Assembly (NCBI GenBank): GCA_965279115.1
Contig: OZ257137.1
Span: 3,844,001 to 3,908,000 of the forward strand
Length of the DNA: 64,000 bases
Source: JAEUOS01 sp965279115
GTDB lineage: Bacteria; Pseudomonadota; Gammaproteobacteria; Burkholderiales; JAEUOS01
Direction of reading: 5' to 3'
Numbering within the stretch: position 1 is the first letter of the stretch; each line of letters starts with the position of its first letter. Position numbers and translations under genes: made by a program. Of the stretch, positions 24,924 through 32,850 are shown one piece after another. The notes below the pieces were generated by a model. That model made no database searches and was not told where the DNA came from. It was given only the letters and a program-made list of their open reading frames with translations.

Positions 24924-26093
24924 TCAACGCCGGGCGCGCGTCCTGTCCACCAGCAGGAACACGATCCCCAGTACCAGCGTCGCCGCCGCGATGTAGATGC
25001 CGCCGGCGAAACTGCCGGTGCGCGTGGCGATCATCCCCGCCACCGGCGGGCCGACGATCTGCGCCAGGCTGTAGCCGATGGTCATCAGCGCCAGCATCTC
25101 GGTGGTGCGGTGCGGCGCCAGGGTGCGCGCCTCGGCGTTGGCCACCGTCACGATGCCCATGAAGGTGCCGCCCAGGATCACGCCGCTTGCGAGGAGGGCG
25201 GCTGGCGTGGGCGAGAGGATGGGCAGCAGCACGCCCAGCACCTGCAGGGCGAACTGGGCCACCAGCGATGCCGTCGCATTGCTGCGCACCGCCACCCAGG
25301 CCCAGAACACGTTGGAGGGGATCGCGGCCACGCCCACCAGCATCCAGCTGAAGGCGGCATAGGGCGCGGTCGCCGGGTTCTGCTTGGCGATCAGTGGCAG
25401 GAAGATGCCGCTGACGATGAAGCCCAGGCCTGCGCAGGTGTAGGCCGCCACCAGCCAGCCGGGGTGGCGCGGTGCCGTCGCGGGTGTGCGGGGGGAGGCC
25501 TTCGCGGCGCCCGCGGCGGTGGCCGGCGTGCGCCGCGTCACGGTGACGAGCACCAGCGGGATCATCAGCGCGATCAGCACCGTGGCACCTATCCACATGC
25601 CGCGCCAGCCGATGTTGAAGTTCTCCAGCAAGAGCACCATCAGTCCGGAGAGTGTGATGCCGAAACCGACGCCGCCATAGTGCACGCCGGCGCCCGCCGG
25701 CGAATTTGCTTTCGCCAGGGCGTCCAGCACCAGGGTGGAGGCGTAGATCATGGTGAGCGCGCTGGCGATCCCGGCGGTGAAGCGCAACAGGCCCCAGACC
25801 TGGAAGGAATCCGTTGCCGCCATGGCAAGCGTGGTGACCGTGCAGGCGGCCAGACCCCAGCGCACGACGGTCTTGGGTCCTGGCGAGAAACCCATGCGGC
25901 GCGCGAACAGCGGCCACAGCGTGCCGATGGTGTAGCCGATGAAATTGAGTGTCGCCAGAAAGCCTGCATTGGCGGCGGAAAGCCCGGCCTGATCGTGCAT
26001 GGCCGGCACGATGGGCGTGTAGGAAAAGCGCGCCACGCCCATCGCCAGGGCCATCGCCGCGGCGCCACCGAAGGCCACCCGGGGAATGTTCAT
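24924..26093 (-). CDS. MFS transporter, YbfB/YjiJ type
   Basis: A 389-residue, twelve-helix major facilitator. The opening FGGAAAMALAMGVARFSYTPIVPAM is typical of the YbfB/YjiJ (MFS_4) group, whose members begin with a GxGRFxYT-like motif. The middle cytoplasmic loop is rich in Ala, Thr and Pro (about residues 185-210). The last helix ends before a basic RTRARR tail. The substrate is unknown. It is convergent with the Bug gene and divergent from the nitronate monooxygenase gene, and thus probably a single-gene unit. Confidence 0.88.
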   Translation of the reverse strand: MNIPRVAFGGAAAMALAMGVARFSYTPIVPAMHDQAGLSAANAGFLATLNFIGYTIGTLWPLFARRMGFSPGPKTVVRWGLAACTVTTLAMAATDSFQVWGLLRFTAGIASALTMIYASTLVLDALAKANSPAGAGVHYGGVGFGITLSGLMVLLLENFNIGWRGMWIGATVLIALMIPLVLVTVTRRTPATAAGAAKASPRTPATAPRHPGWLVAAYTCAGLGFIVSGIFLPLIAKQNPATAPYAAFSWMLVGVAAIPSNVFWAWVAVRSNATASLVAQFALQVLGVLLPILSPTPAALLASGVILGGTFMGIVTVANAEARTLAPHRTTEMLALMTIGYSLAQIVGPPVAGMIATRTGSFAGGIYIAAATLVLGIVFLLVDRTRARR

Positions 26094-26234
26094 GGATGTT
26101 TCAAGCCAGCCGCCGCAGGCGGGCTGAATCGGACCAGCAGATAGAATCGGTTTGTCGGATTGTCAGGGTGGCGCACAATCGGAGCATCCCACAATCCGGC
26201 GACTGCCGCCTGCCCCTTCGCCCAAGTCCCGACC

Positions 26235-27311
26235 ATGCCACAGCCCGCTACCGCCATCACCCGCGCATTTGGCGCCCACCTGCCGGTCATCCAGGCGCCG
26301 ATGGCGGGCGGCGCGACGACTCCAGAATTGGTCGCCGCCGTATGCAATGCCGGCGGGATCGGCTCGTTCGCCGCCGCCACGCTTGTACCGCAGGCCATCA
26401 TCGATGGCGCGGCGCGGGTGCGCGCGCTCACCGACCGGCCTTTCTGCATCAACCTTTTTGTGCTGGGCGAACCGCAGGCGGACCCCGCCGCGCTGGAGCA
26501 GGCGCGCGCCTGGCTGGCGCCCATGCATGCCGAACTCGGCATCGCGCCGCCGCAGGTGCCGGCGCGCTTTTGCGAGGACCCGCAAGCGCAGTTCGAAGCC
26601 TTGCTGGAAGCCGCTCCCGCATTGGCCAGCTTCGCCTTCGGTGTGCATGATGCACGCCAGGTGGAGCGCCTGCATGGGCGCGGCTGCAAGGTGGCAGGCA
26701 CCGCTACCAACGTGGCAGAGGCGCTGGCATGGCAGGCGGCCGGCGCCGATTTTGTCTGCGCCCAGGGCGCCGAGGCCGGCGGGCACCGCGGCACATTCGT
26801 TGGCAAGTATGAGGATTCGCTGATCGGCACCATGGCCCTGGTGCCGCAGGTGGTCGACGCGGTCAAGGTGCCGGTCATTGCCGCCGGTGGCATCATGGAC
26901 GGGCGCGGCATTGCCGCAGCCTTGATGCTCGGGGCATCAGCGGCGCAGATGGGCACTGCCTTCCTCGATTGCGTCGAGTCCGGCATACACGAATCCTGGA
27001 AGCTGGCGATCCGTGCCGCCGGCGATACCAGCACGCAGGTGACGCTGGCGTTTTCGGGGCGCATGGCGCGCGGGATTGAAAACGACTTCATGCGGCGCAT
27101 GGCGGTGCATGGCCACGAGGTGCCGGCCTACCCGGTGCAGAACGCCCTTACCGGCGCCATGCGCGCGGCAGCGGGCAAGGCAAACCGGCCGGAATACATG
27201 AGCCTTTGGGCCGGGCAGGGCGTGGCGATGAGCAGGACGCTGCCTGCTGCCGAGTTGATGCGGCAACTCGAAACCGGGCTCAACGCGGCGCTCGGGGCAC
27301 CGGCACGCTAG
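26235..27311 (+). CDS. Nitronate monooxygenase family flavoprotein
   Basis: A 358-residue FMN-dependent TIM-barrel enzyme of the NMO/2-nitropropane dioxygenase family: LPVIQAPMAGGATTPELVAA at the N-terminus, AGADFVCAQGAEAGGHRGTF and the FMN-phosphate loop VPVIAAGGIMDGRGIAAAL, followed by LGASAAQMGTAFL. Class members oxidise alkyl nitronates such as propionate-3-nitronate, a metabolic poison. The ATG at 26235 is favoured since the domain starts soon after; its ribosome site is weak. It is transcribed alone, divergent from the MFS gene. Confidence 0.9.
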   Translation: MPQPATAITRAFGAHLPVIQAPMAGGATTPELVAAVCNAGGIGSFAAATLVPQAIIDGAARVRALTDRPFCINLFVLGEPQADPAALEQARAWLAPMHAELGIAPPQVPARFCEDPQAQFEALLEAAPALASFAFGVHDARQVERLHGRGCKVAGTATNVAEALAWQAAGADFVCAQGAEAGGHRGTFVGKYEDSLIGTMALVPQVVDAVKVPVIAAGGIMDGRGIAAALMLGASAAQMGTAFLDCVESGIHESWKLAIRAAGDTSTQVTLAFSGRMARGIENDFMRRMAVHGHEVPAYPVQNALTGAMRAAAGKANRPEYMSLWAGQGVAMSRTLPAAELMRQLETGLNAALGAPAR

Positions 27312-27347
27312 GCGCGACCTGGCTGCGGCGCCAGGCGCTGCATGCCG

Positions 27348-28301
27348 TCAGCCGGCGGTCTGCGCGCGGGGACGTTCCGCGGTTGTACTCGTGAGCCACT
27401 TGCGGATGCGGTTGGCGTCGCCGATGCGCGAGAATTTTCCCCACGAATCAAGCAGCACGAAGGTGAGGGCGCGGCCGTCGACCCTGGCCTGCATTACGAG
27501 ACAGCGCCCGGCTTCGTTGATGAAGCCGGTCTTCGAGAGCAGCACTTCCCAGCCCGTGGAGGAGACCAGGCGATTGGTGTTGTGGAAGCGCATTTCGCGC
27601 CCGGCCACGGCCACCTCATGGTGCGTGTCGGTCGAGTAGCGGCGGATGAGGGGCACGTTGTGCGCCGCCTTGACCAGCTTGACCAGGTCTTCGGCGGTCG
27701 ACACATTGCCGCTGGAGAGACCGGTCGGGTCGACAAAGCGGGTGCGTTCCATGCCGAGCGTGCGCGCCTTCTCGTTCATCGCCGCGACAAACGCCGCGAG
27801 TCCGCCCGGATGGCTGCGGCCCAGCGCATGGGCGGCGCGGTTCTCGGAAGCCATCAAGGCCAGGTGCAGGAGGTCGCCACGCGCGAGTTCGCTGCCGACC
27901 TTGAGGCGCGAACGGCTGCCGCGCTCGGAGTCGACGTCTTCTTCGGTAATCGCGATGCCCTGCTCCATGGAGGGGCTGGTGTCGAGCACGACCAGCGCAG
28001 TCATCAACTTGGTGATCGAGGCAATCGGTTGCACGTCGCGCACGTTTTTCGATACCACCGTCTCGCCGGTGCTGTTGTCGATGACCAGTGCCACATTGGA
28101 GCGCAAATCGAGGGCGTTGCTTACTGCCGGACGGGCTTGATGGGTGCGCGGCTGGGCCGGCGGCTTGGCGGGCTTTGTGCGCTTGCCAGGCTTGCCCTTG
28201 GCCGGCGGTGCTGCCTTGCGCTCCCGGGCGTGGCCATCCGGCGCTGCGACCAGCCCCACGCATAAAGCCAACGCGACGGCGGAGATGAAATTCATGCCCA
28301 T
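27348..28301 (-). CDS. pbpG: D-alanyl-D-alanine endopeptidase, PbpG (PBP7) type
   Basis: A 317-residue periplasmic serine peptidase of the S11 family that trims peptidoglycan cross-links. After a signal peptide and a Lys/Pro-rich linker (residues about 25-55) come the three active-site motifs: SITK (Ser95-Lys98), SEN (151-153) and KTG (256-258). The short length without a C-terminal membrane-anchoring helix fits PBP7 rather than DacA/DacC. The ATG at 28295 is an equally possible start. It faces the nitronate monooxygenase gene and shares no evident operon. Confidence 0.9.
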   Translation of the reverse strand: MGMNFISAVALALCVGLVAAPDGHARERKAAPPAKGKPGKRTKPAKPPAQPRTHQARPAVSNALDLRSNVALVIDNSTGETVVSKNVRDVQPIASITKLMTALVVLDTSPSMEQGIAITEEDVDSERGSRSRLKVGSELARGDLLHLALMASENRAAHALGRSHPGGLAAFVAAMNEKARTLGMERTRFVDPTGLSSGNVSTAEDLVKLVKAAHNVPLIRRYSTDTHHEVAVAGREMRFHNTNRLVSSTGWEVLLSKTGFINEAGRCLVMQARVDGRALTFVLLDSWGKFSRIGDANRIRKWLTSTTAERPRAQTAG

Positions 28302-28389
28302 GGCAGCGCAATCAAAATCGTAACGGCGCGATTGTAATGGATTTGTAATGTCACTTTTCTTTTTATTATGAATTGGTTGACGCGGATAG

Positions 28390-29301
28390 TTACGATGAAT
28401 TCTTGGAGTTTTTGGGTTTCCTGCCGAACGCCGGCCAGATCAGCACCAGCCCCAACGCGCTGATGATCATGCAGAGGGCGAGCCAGTCGCTCAGGGACGG
28501 GATTTCGCCAAGAAACAGCATGCCCGTGGCCATCCCCACCACGGGTACCGAAAGGCTGGAAATGCCGGTCACATGCGCCGGCAGCATGTTGACCAGCTTG
28601 TAGAACGCCCAGTAGCAGATCACACCGGCGACGAGGACGTTGTATGCGACCGCCAGCCAGGCGGCCAGCGACAGTTCGGGGATGCCCAAGCCGCCATGCA
28701 ACAAGGCCAGCGGCACCAGCGGAACGCCGGCGGCGGCCATCATCCAGGCTGTCTGCACCGTGGGCGCCAGGGCGAATGGACGACGCTTGATCAGCACCAC
28801 GCCCCAGGCCCAGGTCGTGGCGGCTGCGAGCATGCACAGGGCACCCACCGGTGCACGTGTGAACGCGGCGGCGTCCTCGCCAATCAACAGCACGATGCCG
28901 ACCATGCCCAGCGCAAGGCCAAGCGCGCTGGGCGTGCTCAGGCGCTCCTTCAGAACCCAGACCGAAAGCAGTGTCAGCCAAAGCGGCATGGTGTAACCCA
29001 GCAGGGACGCGCGACCTGCCGGGAGGTTGAGCACGCCAAAGGCTGAAAAGGCGTTCCAGCCAAGTATCGAGAACATCGATACCCCGAACAGCCGCATGCG
29101 CTCGCCGCGCGGCACCGCGAGCGGAAAGCCCGAGCCCCATGCCACCGCCAGCAGGCCGACGGCGCTTCCCCAGACGCAGACCAGCCGGAACCAGAACACC
29201 GGCGCCTCGCGCAAGGCGATTTTCAGCACCGGCCAGTTGGCGCCCCAGAACACCGCGATCAACAACATCAACACCAGCCCGCGGCGCGGAATCGTGTTCA
29301 T
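28390..29301 (-). CDS. EamA-family (DMT) membrane transporter
   Basis: A 303-residue ten-helix protein with duplicated EamA domains: MLLIAVFWGANWPVLKIAL opens the first, and GYTMPLWLTLLSVWVLKERL ends it with the conserved ER; YNVLVAGVICYWAFYKLVN and TGMLFLGEIPSLSDW mark the second. The ATG at 29301 starts directly before the first helix; codons further upstream are not membrane-like. It is divergent from the ankyrin membrane protein gene. The AT-rich 88 bases at its 3' side (28302-28389) hold no gene. Confidence 0.88.
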   Translation of the reverse strand: MNTIPRRGLVLMLLIAVFWGANWPVLKIALREAPVFWFRLVCVWGSAVGLLAVAWGSGFPLAVPRGERMRLFGVSMFSILGWNAFSAFGVLNLPAGRASLLGYTMPLWLTLLSVWVLKERLSTPSALGLALGMVGIVLLIGEDAAAFTRAPVGALCMLAAATTWAWGVVLIKRRPFALAPTVQTAWMMAAAGVPLVPLALLHGGLGIPELSLAAWLAVAYNVLVAGVICYWAFYKLVNMLPAHVTGISSLSVPVVGMATGMLFLGEIPSLSDWLALCMIISALGLVLIWPAFGRKPKNSKNSS

Positions 29302-29445
29302 GCCGGGCCAGCGTGCCAGGCCATGCGCGGGCCCCGAGGCACACCCGGCGCGTATGCGCGTGACCGGCGGGGGCTTGCCAATGTCAGGGCGGCCCCGCAC
29401 AATGCATGTGGATCGGCCGTTAGAGTCGGGCGCAGCGGGGGAACC

Positions 29446-30129
29446 GTGAATCTCAAGATCAGCGTCAAGGAGTGGGTTCTGGTGGTGATGGTGGCGGCGA
29501 TTGCCTTGCTTGCCAACCTGCCTGCCGGCGTGACCGAGTCATTGGGCGTGCGGGTCGACTACCTGGTGATCACGCTGGCAACGGTGGTTTTTGTCGGGCT
29601 CCTGCTGTACATGCGCTTCACGTTTTTCCTGATCGTCATCCTGCTGGTGATCGGGGCGAACCTGCCAGGCCAGTACGCCGAACGGCTCAACATTTCGCGC
29701 GTGCCCCTGTTGCTGGCACTGGGCATGATGGTTGGCGTATCGCTCATCAACCATATCGTGCGCATCCTGCCCTCGGGGCTTGAAAAGGACAGCAGTGTCG
29801 AGGCGCAGAAGGCCCTATTCTATGCGGTGGAAAAGGGCAACATGGTGTACGCGCAGAAGCTGCTCAACATGAACATCGACCCCAACCTAAAGGGGCCCAA
29901 CGGCTATACGCCGCTGATGTATGCCGCCGCGCGCGGCCATGCCGGCCTGACCGAATTGTTCCTGCGCAACGGCGCCAACGCCGCCTTGCTCAACGCCGAG
30001 GGCGATTCGGCGGTGGATCTGGCGCTGCGCCTGGGGCATGCGCCGGTGGCCGAGATTCTCAAGCAGGCACGCCTGCAGCAAATGTCCCAGGGGCCGAAAA
30101 CCACCACCGGCACCTTTGCCAACGCCTGA
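29446..30129 (+). CDS. Membrane-anchored ankyrin-repeat protein
   Basis: A 227-residue protein starting with GTG at 29446, preceded by GGGG at 29437-29440. The first half has three or four hydrophobic helices (WVLVVMVAAIALLANLPAGV, YLVITLATVVFVGLLLYMRF, FFLIVILLVIGANLPGQYA and LLLALGMMVGVSLINHIVRI). The second half, from about residue 125, consists of roughly three ankyrin repeats (GNMVYAQKLLNMNIDPN, NGYTPLMYAAARGHAGLTEL and EGDSAVDLALRLGHAPVAEI). Ankyrin repeats mediate protein contacts, here probably on the cytoplasmic face. The function is unknown and no partner gene is adjacent. Confidence 0.85.
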   Translation: MNLKISVKEWVLVVMVAAIALLANLPAGVTESLGVRVDYLVITLATVVFVGLLLYMRFTFFLIVILLVIGANLPGQYAERLNISRVPLLLALGMMVGVSLINHIVRILPSGLEKDSSVEAQKALFYAVEKGNMVYAQKLLNMNIDPNLKGPNGYTPLMYAAARGHAGLTELFLRNGANAALLNAEGDSAVDLALRLGHAPVAEILKQARLQQMSQGPKTTTGTFANA

Positions 30130-30206
30130 TCACGCCGGAAGCGGGCGCCCCGCAGCCAGGCGCCGTCACGCTTTTGTACGCTCGCCAGCTTCTTGCCGGT
30201 GCGCCG

Positions 30207-30914
30207 TCAGCTCTCCACAAAGGTGGCGAATTCGCCGACCGCGCAGCGCTCGGTGGTGAGCTTGTTGGCCAGTACGCCGCGATCCTCGTAGCCGAGCGCC
30301 ATGCCGCAGACGACCATGTCGCCGGCCGGCAGTTCGAGGAAGCTGCCGATGAGCTTGTGGAAGTGGGCGAACGCCTGCTGCGGGCAGGTGTCGAGGCCGC
30401 GCCCGCGCGCTGCGACCATGATGTTCTGCAGGAACATGCCATAGTCCAGCCATGACCCCTGCAGCATCCTGCGGTCGATGGTGAAGATCATTCCGACAGG
30501 CGCGTCAAAGAACGTGTAGTTGCGGCCGTGCTGGAGGTGCATCTTGTCGTAGTCCTTCTTGCCGATGCCCAACAGGCTGTAGAGTTCCCAGCCGAGCTTG
30601 CGCCGCCGGCCCACGTAGGGCTCGAACCACTCCACCGGGTAGTAACCGTATTCCTCGGTGTGCAAGGGGGCTTCGCCGCGCTTCTTGCGTTCGTATTCCT
30701 CTTCGTGCGCGGCCATGATCATGGCGCAAAAGCGCTCGCGCGCCGCGCCTGTCATGACATGCACCTTCCAGGGCTGGATATTGGTGCCGGAAGGGGCGCG
30801 GCTGGCCACGGCGAGGATCTCCTCGATGGTGGCACGATCCACCGGGGTGGGAAGGAAGCCGCGCACTGAACGGCGGCTTGTGATCGCGTGATCGACGATT
30901 TCGTGGTCTTTCAT
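30207..30914 (-). CDS. Nitroreductase family protein
   Basis: A 235-residue FMN-dependent reductase: TSRRSVRGFLPTPVDRATIE and SRAPSGTNIQPWKVHVMTG form the FMN-binding N-terminal region, with WLDYGMFLQNIMVAARGRGL and VVCGMALGYED later. Family members reduce nitro-aromatics, quinones or flavins, usually as dimers. An insert around residues 75-120 (EEEYERKKRGEAPLHTEEYG) is longer than in the minimal NfsB type. It lies 50 bases from the following EamA gene on the same strand and may be co-transcribed with it. Confidence 0.9.
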   Translation of the reverse strand: MKDHEIVDHAITSRRSVRGFLPTPVDRATIEEILAVASRAPSGTNIQPWKVHVMTGAARERFCAMIMAAHEEEYERKKRGEAPLHTEEYGYYPVEWFEPYVGRRRKLGWELYSLLGIGKKDYDKMHLQHGRNYTFFDAPVGMIFTIDRRMLQGSWLDYGMFLQNIMVAARGRGLDTCPQQAFAHFHKLIGSFLELPAGDMVVCGMALGYEDRGVLANKLTTERCAVGEFATFVES

Positions 30915-30964
30915 CTTGCCTCGGAAGTAGGTGAAGGGCGCCCGTGGGGATCGCGAGCGGAATT

Positions 30965-31855
30965 CTACTTGCGCATCACCATCGCCACGCCCGCGACGGC
31001 CACGGCCATGCCGGCGAAGGAGATGATGGTCAGGCGTTCATCGAACATGAAGAAGGCGATCAGCGCGGTGACCGGCGGCACCAGGTACATCAGGCTGGTG
31101 ACCGAAGTGGCCGCCCCGCGGCGTATCAGCAAGAGGAGCAGGGTGGTGGCGCCGAGTGAAAGCACGATCACCAGCCAGCCGATCGCGAATACCAGCGGCG
31201 CGCTCCAGACCACCTCGCGCGTCTCGAAGGCCAGCGAGAACGGCAGCAGCACCGCGCCGGCGGCGATGAACTGCACCACCGACTGGGTGCGCAGGTCCTC
31301 GCCGCCGCAAAAACGCTTCTGGTAGAGCGTGCCGCCGGTGATCGTGATGAGCGCCAGCACGGCGAACGCCACGGCGCCCCAGCCAAAACCGCCCAGTCCG
31401 ATCTTGTTCGAGAGCACCATCGCCACGCCAACGAAACCGAGCACGAGGCCGCCCCACTGGCGCGCGGTCACCCGCTCGCCGATCAGGGGGCCGGCCACCG
31501 CGGTCAGGATGGGTTGGGTGCCGACGATCAGTGCCGCCAACCCCGCCGACAAGCCGAGTGAGATGGCGACGAACACACCGGCCAGGTAGCCCGCCTGCAG
31601 CAGCACGCCGGCAATGGCCACGTGAACGATTTTGCGTCCGCGTGGCCATGGAGCACGGGTGAGGAGCGCCAGCGGCGCCATCAGCGCGATCACAACGACG
31701 AAGCGCCAGAGCAGGAATTTCAGGGGCGGGGCATAGGGCAGCCCCAGCTTGGCGCCGACGAAGCCGGTGGCCCAGAGGATGACGAACAGCCCGGGGGTGG
31801 CGCTGATGAACAGCGCGGAAGCGCGGCTGGGTTGCAAGGGGTCTGTCGAGGGCAT
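30965..31855 (-). CDS. EamA-family (DMT) membrane transporter
   Basis: A 296-residue ten-helix DMT protein: LFVILWATGFVGAKLGLPYA opens the first domain, GLAALIVGTQPILTAVAGPL and GERVTARQWGGLVLGFVGV follow, and TSVTSLMYLVPPVTALIAFF plus FDERLTIISFAGMAVAVAGV close the second. The ATG at 31855 is selected since upstream codons encode Arg-rich non-membrane sequence. It is the third EamA gene of the window. The region between it and phaP (31856-32176, 321 bases) contains no gene, only the phaP control region described separately. Confidence 0.87.
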   Translation of the reverse strand: MPSTDPLQPSRASALFISATPGLFVILWATGFVGAKLGLPYAPPLKFLLWRFVVVIALMAPLALLTRAPWPRGRKIVHVAIAGVLLQAGYLAGVFVAISLGLSAGLAALIVGTQPILTAVAGPLIGERVTARQWGGLVLGFVGVAMVLSNKIGLGGFGWGAVAFAVLALITITGGTLYQKRFCGGEDLRTQSVVQFIAAGAVLLPFSLAFETREVVWSAPLVFAIGWLVIVLSLGATTLLLLLIRRGAATSVTSLMYLVPPVTALIAFFMFDERLTIISFAGMAVAVAGVAMVMRK

Positions 31856-32039
31856 GAATCGTGGACGGGCACGGCGGGACCGGATTCGCCGTTCCAGCCG
31901 CGCTCCGGCGTGAGGCAGGTGCGACTGCACCAAAAGTGCGCTCATGTTACCACGCACCGCATTCGGCTGATGCCGATGCGTCAACTTAAATCATTAAAAA
32001 TCAATGACTTGTGACCGAATATAAAAATGGTGCGATGCC

Positions 32040-32100
32040 GCAAAAAATCCTTGACTTCGCTTTGCGGGTCTCTATAATCCGCATTTGTGCATTGCACAAA
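32040..32100. promoter_or_regulatory. Candidate PhaR repressor sites flanking the phaP promoter
   Basis: GCAAAAAATCCT at 32040-32051 abuts the -35 box and agrees with the PhaR recognition pattern reported for Ralstonia eutropha as I remember it (GCAMMAAWTMMD). Just after the -10 box, a perfect palindrome TTTGTGC-ATT-GCACAAA covers 32084-32100, overlapping the expected start site; a further half-site TTTGTGC is at 32127-32133. Sites at the -35 and at the start point would allow repression when PHB granules are absent. The sites are seen; the repressor is inferred. Confidence 0.5.
32051..32078 (+). promoter_or_regulatory. Sigma-70 promoter of phaP
   Basis: A near-consensus promoter: TTGACT at 32051-32056 and a perfect TATAAT at 32073-32078, with a 16-base spacer. 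It sits about 100 bases upstream of the phasin start codon in an otherwise AT-rich stretch of the 321-base gap (31856-32176). The initiation site should fall near 32085. Strong expression is expected, which fits the abundance of phasins on storage granules. Confidence 0.85.
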
Positions 32101-32176
32101 CCAAGGTTGATATCGGCTGTTGCAGGTTTGTGCTCACGTCAACCACTACCAAACCGACCACACCGAGGGAATCACC

Positions 32177-32734
32177 ATGACCGTTACCAATGAGCAGTTC
32201 GCCGCAGCCAGCAAGGCCGGCATCGAAAGCTTCTTCTCCATCGCCAAGTCCGGCTTTGACGGCTTTGAAAAGCTTGCCGAACTCAATGTCGCCACCGCCA
32301 AGGCCCTGTTTGACGACGCCGCTGCCAATACCCGCGCGCTGCTCGAGATCAAGGACCCCAAGGAACTGATGGCCCTCAACACCTCGCTGGCCCAGCCTTC
32401 GCTGGAAAAGACCATCTCCTATTCGCGCCACGTCTATGGCATCGTTGCCGAAAGCCAGGCCACCCTGCGCCGTGCTGCTGAAGAGCAGGCCGCAGTCGCC
32501 CAGAAGGAATTCGCCGCCCTGATCGACAAGTCGTTGAAGAGCGCGCCGGCCGGCAGCGAGTCCGCCGTTGCCGCCGTCAAGTCGGCCATGGCCGCCGCCA
32601 CTTCGGCTTACGACAACGCCAGCAAGATCGTCAAGCAGGCCGTTGATCTGGCCGAGTCGAACTTCGCCAACGCCACCGCGACCGCCGCCAACACCGTGGT
32701 CGCCGCGAGCAAGACCGCTGCCAAGCGCAAGTAA
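32177..32734 (+). CDS. phaP: Phasin (PHA granule-associated protein)
   Basis: A 185-residue, alpha-helical, Ala/Lys-rich protein of the Phasin_2 family: TNEQFAAASKAGIESFFSIA, then FEKLAELNVATAKALFDDAA and KDPKELMALNTSLAQPSLEK, ending with an Ala-rich tail and KTAAKRK. Phasins coat polyhydroxyalkanoate granules and control their size and number. It is monocistronic, with a near-consensus promoter upstream and two terminator-like hairpins downstream. No PHA synthase lies in the window. Confidence 0.95.
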   Translation: MTVTNEQFAAASKAGIESFFSIAKSGFDGFEKLAELNVATAKALFDDAAANTRALLEIKDPKELMALNTSLAQPSLEKTISYSRHVYGIVAESQATLRRAAEEQAAVAQKEFAALIDKSLKSAPAGSESAVAAVKSAMAAATSAYDNASKIVKQAVDLAESNFANATATAANTVVAASKTAAKRK

Positions 32735-32758
32735 GCCGTATCGGCAGTCTGAAAAGAC

Positions 32759-32783
32759 AAAGCCCGGCTTGATGCCGGGCTTT
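32759..32783 (+). terminator. Intrinsic terminator of phaP
   Basis: A 10-bp stem AAAGCCCGGC / GCCGGGCTTT with a five-base loop (TTGAT) lies 25 bases after the phasin stop, and the distal arm ends in TTT. It is a clear intrinsic terminator. Confidence 0.85.
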
Positions 32784-32802
32784 GCGCTTTAGCGTGATTT
32801 AG

Positions 32803-32828
32803 AACGCCCGGTCGCGACCGGGCGTTTT
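32803..32828. terminator. Second hairpin between convergent phaP and iorB-like genes
   Basis: A 24-base perfect palindrome, AACGCCCGGTCG then CGACCGGGCGTT, ends in TTTT on the plus strand and lies 23 bases from the stop of the minus-strand molybdenum hydroxylase gene. It can fold in RNA from either direction, so it probably insulates the convergent genes. Confidence 0.7.
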
Positions 32829-32850
32829 GCTTTTCCGCTTGCCGGATGCT

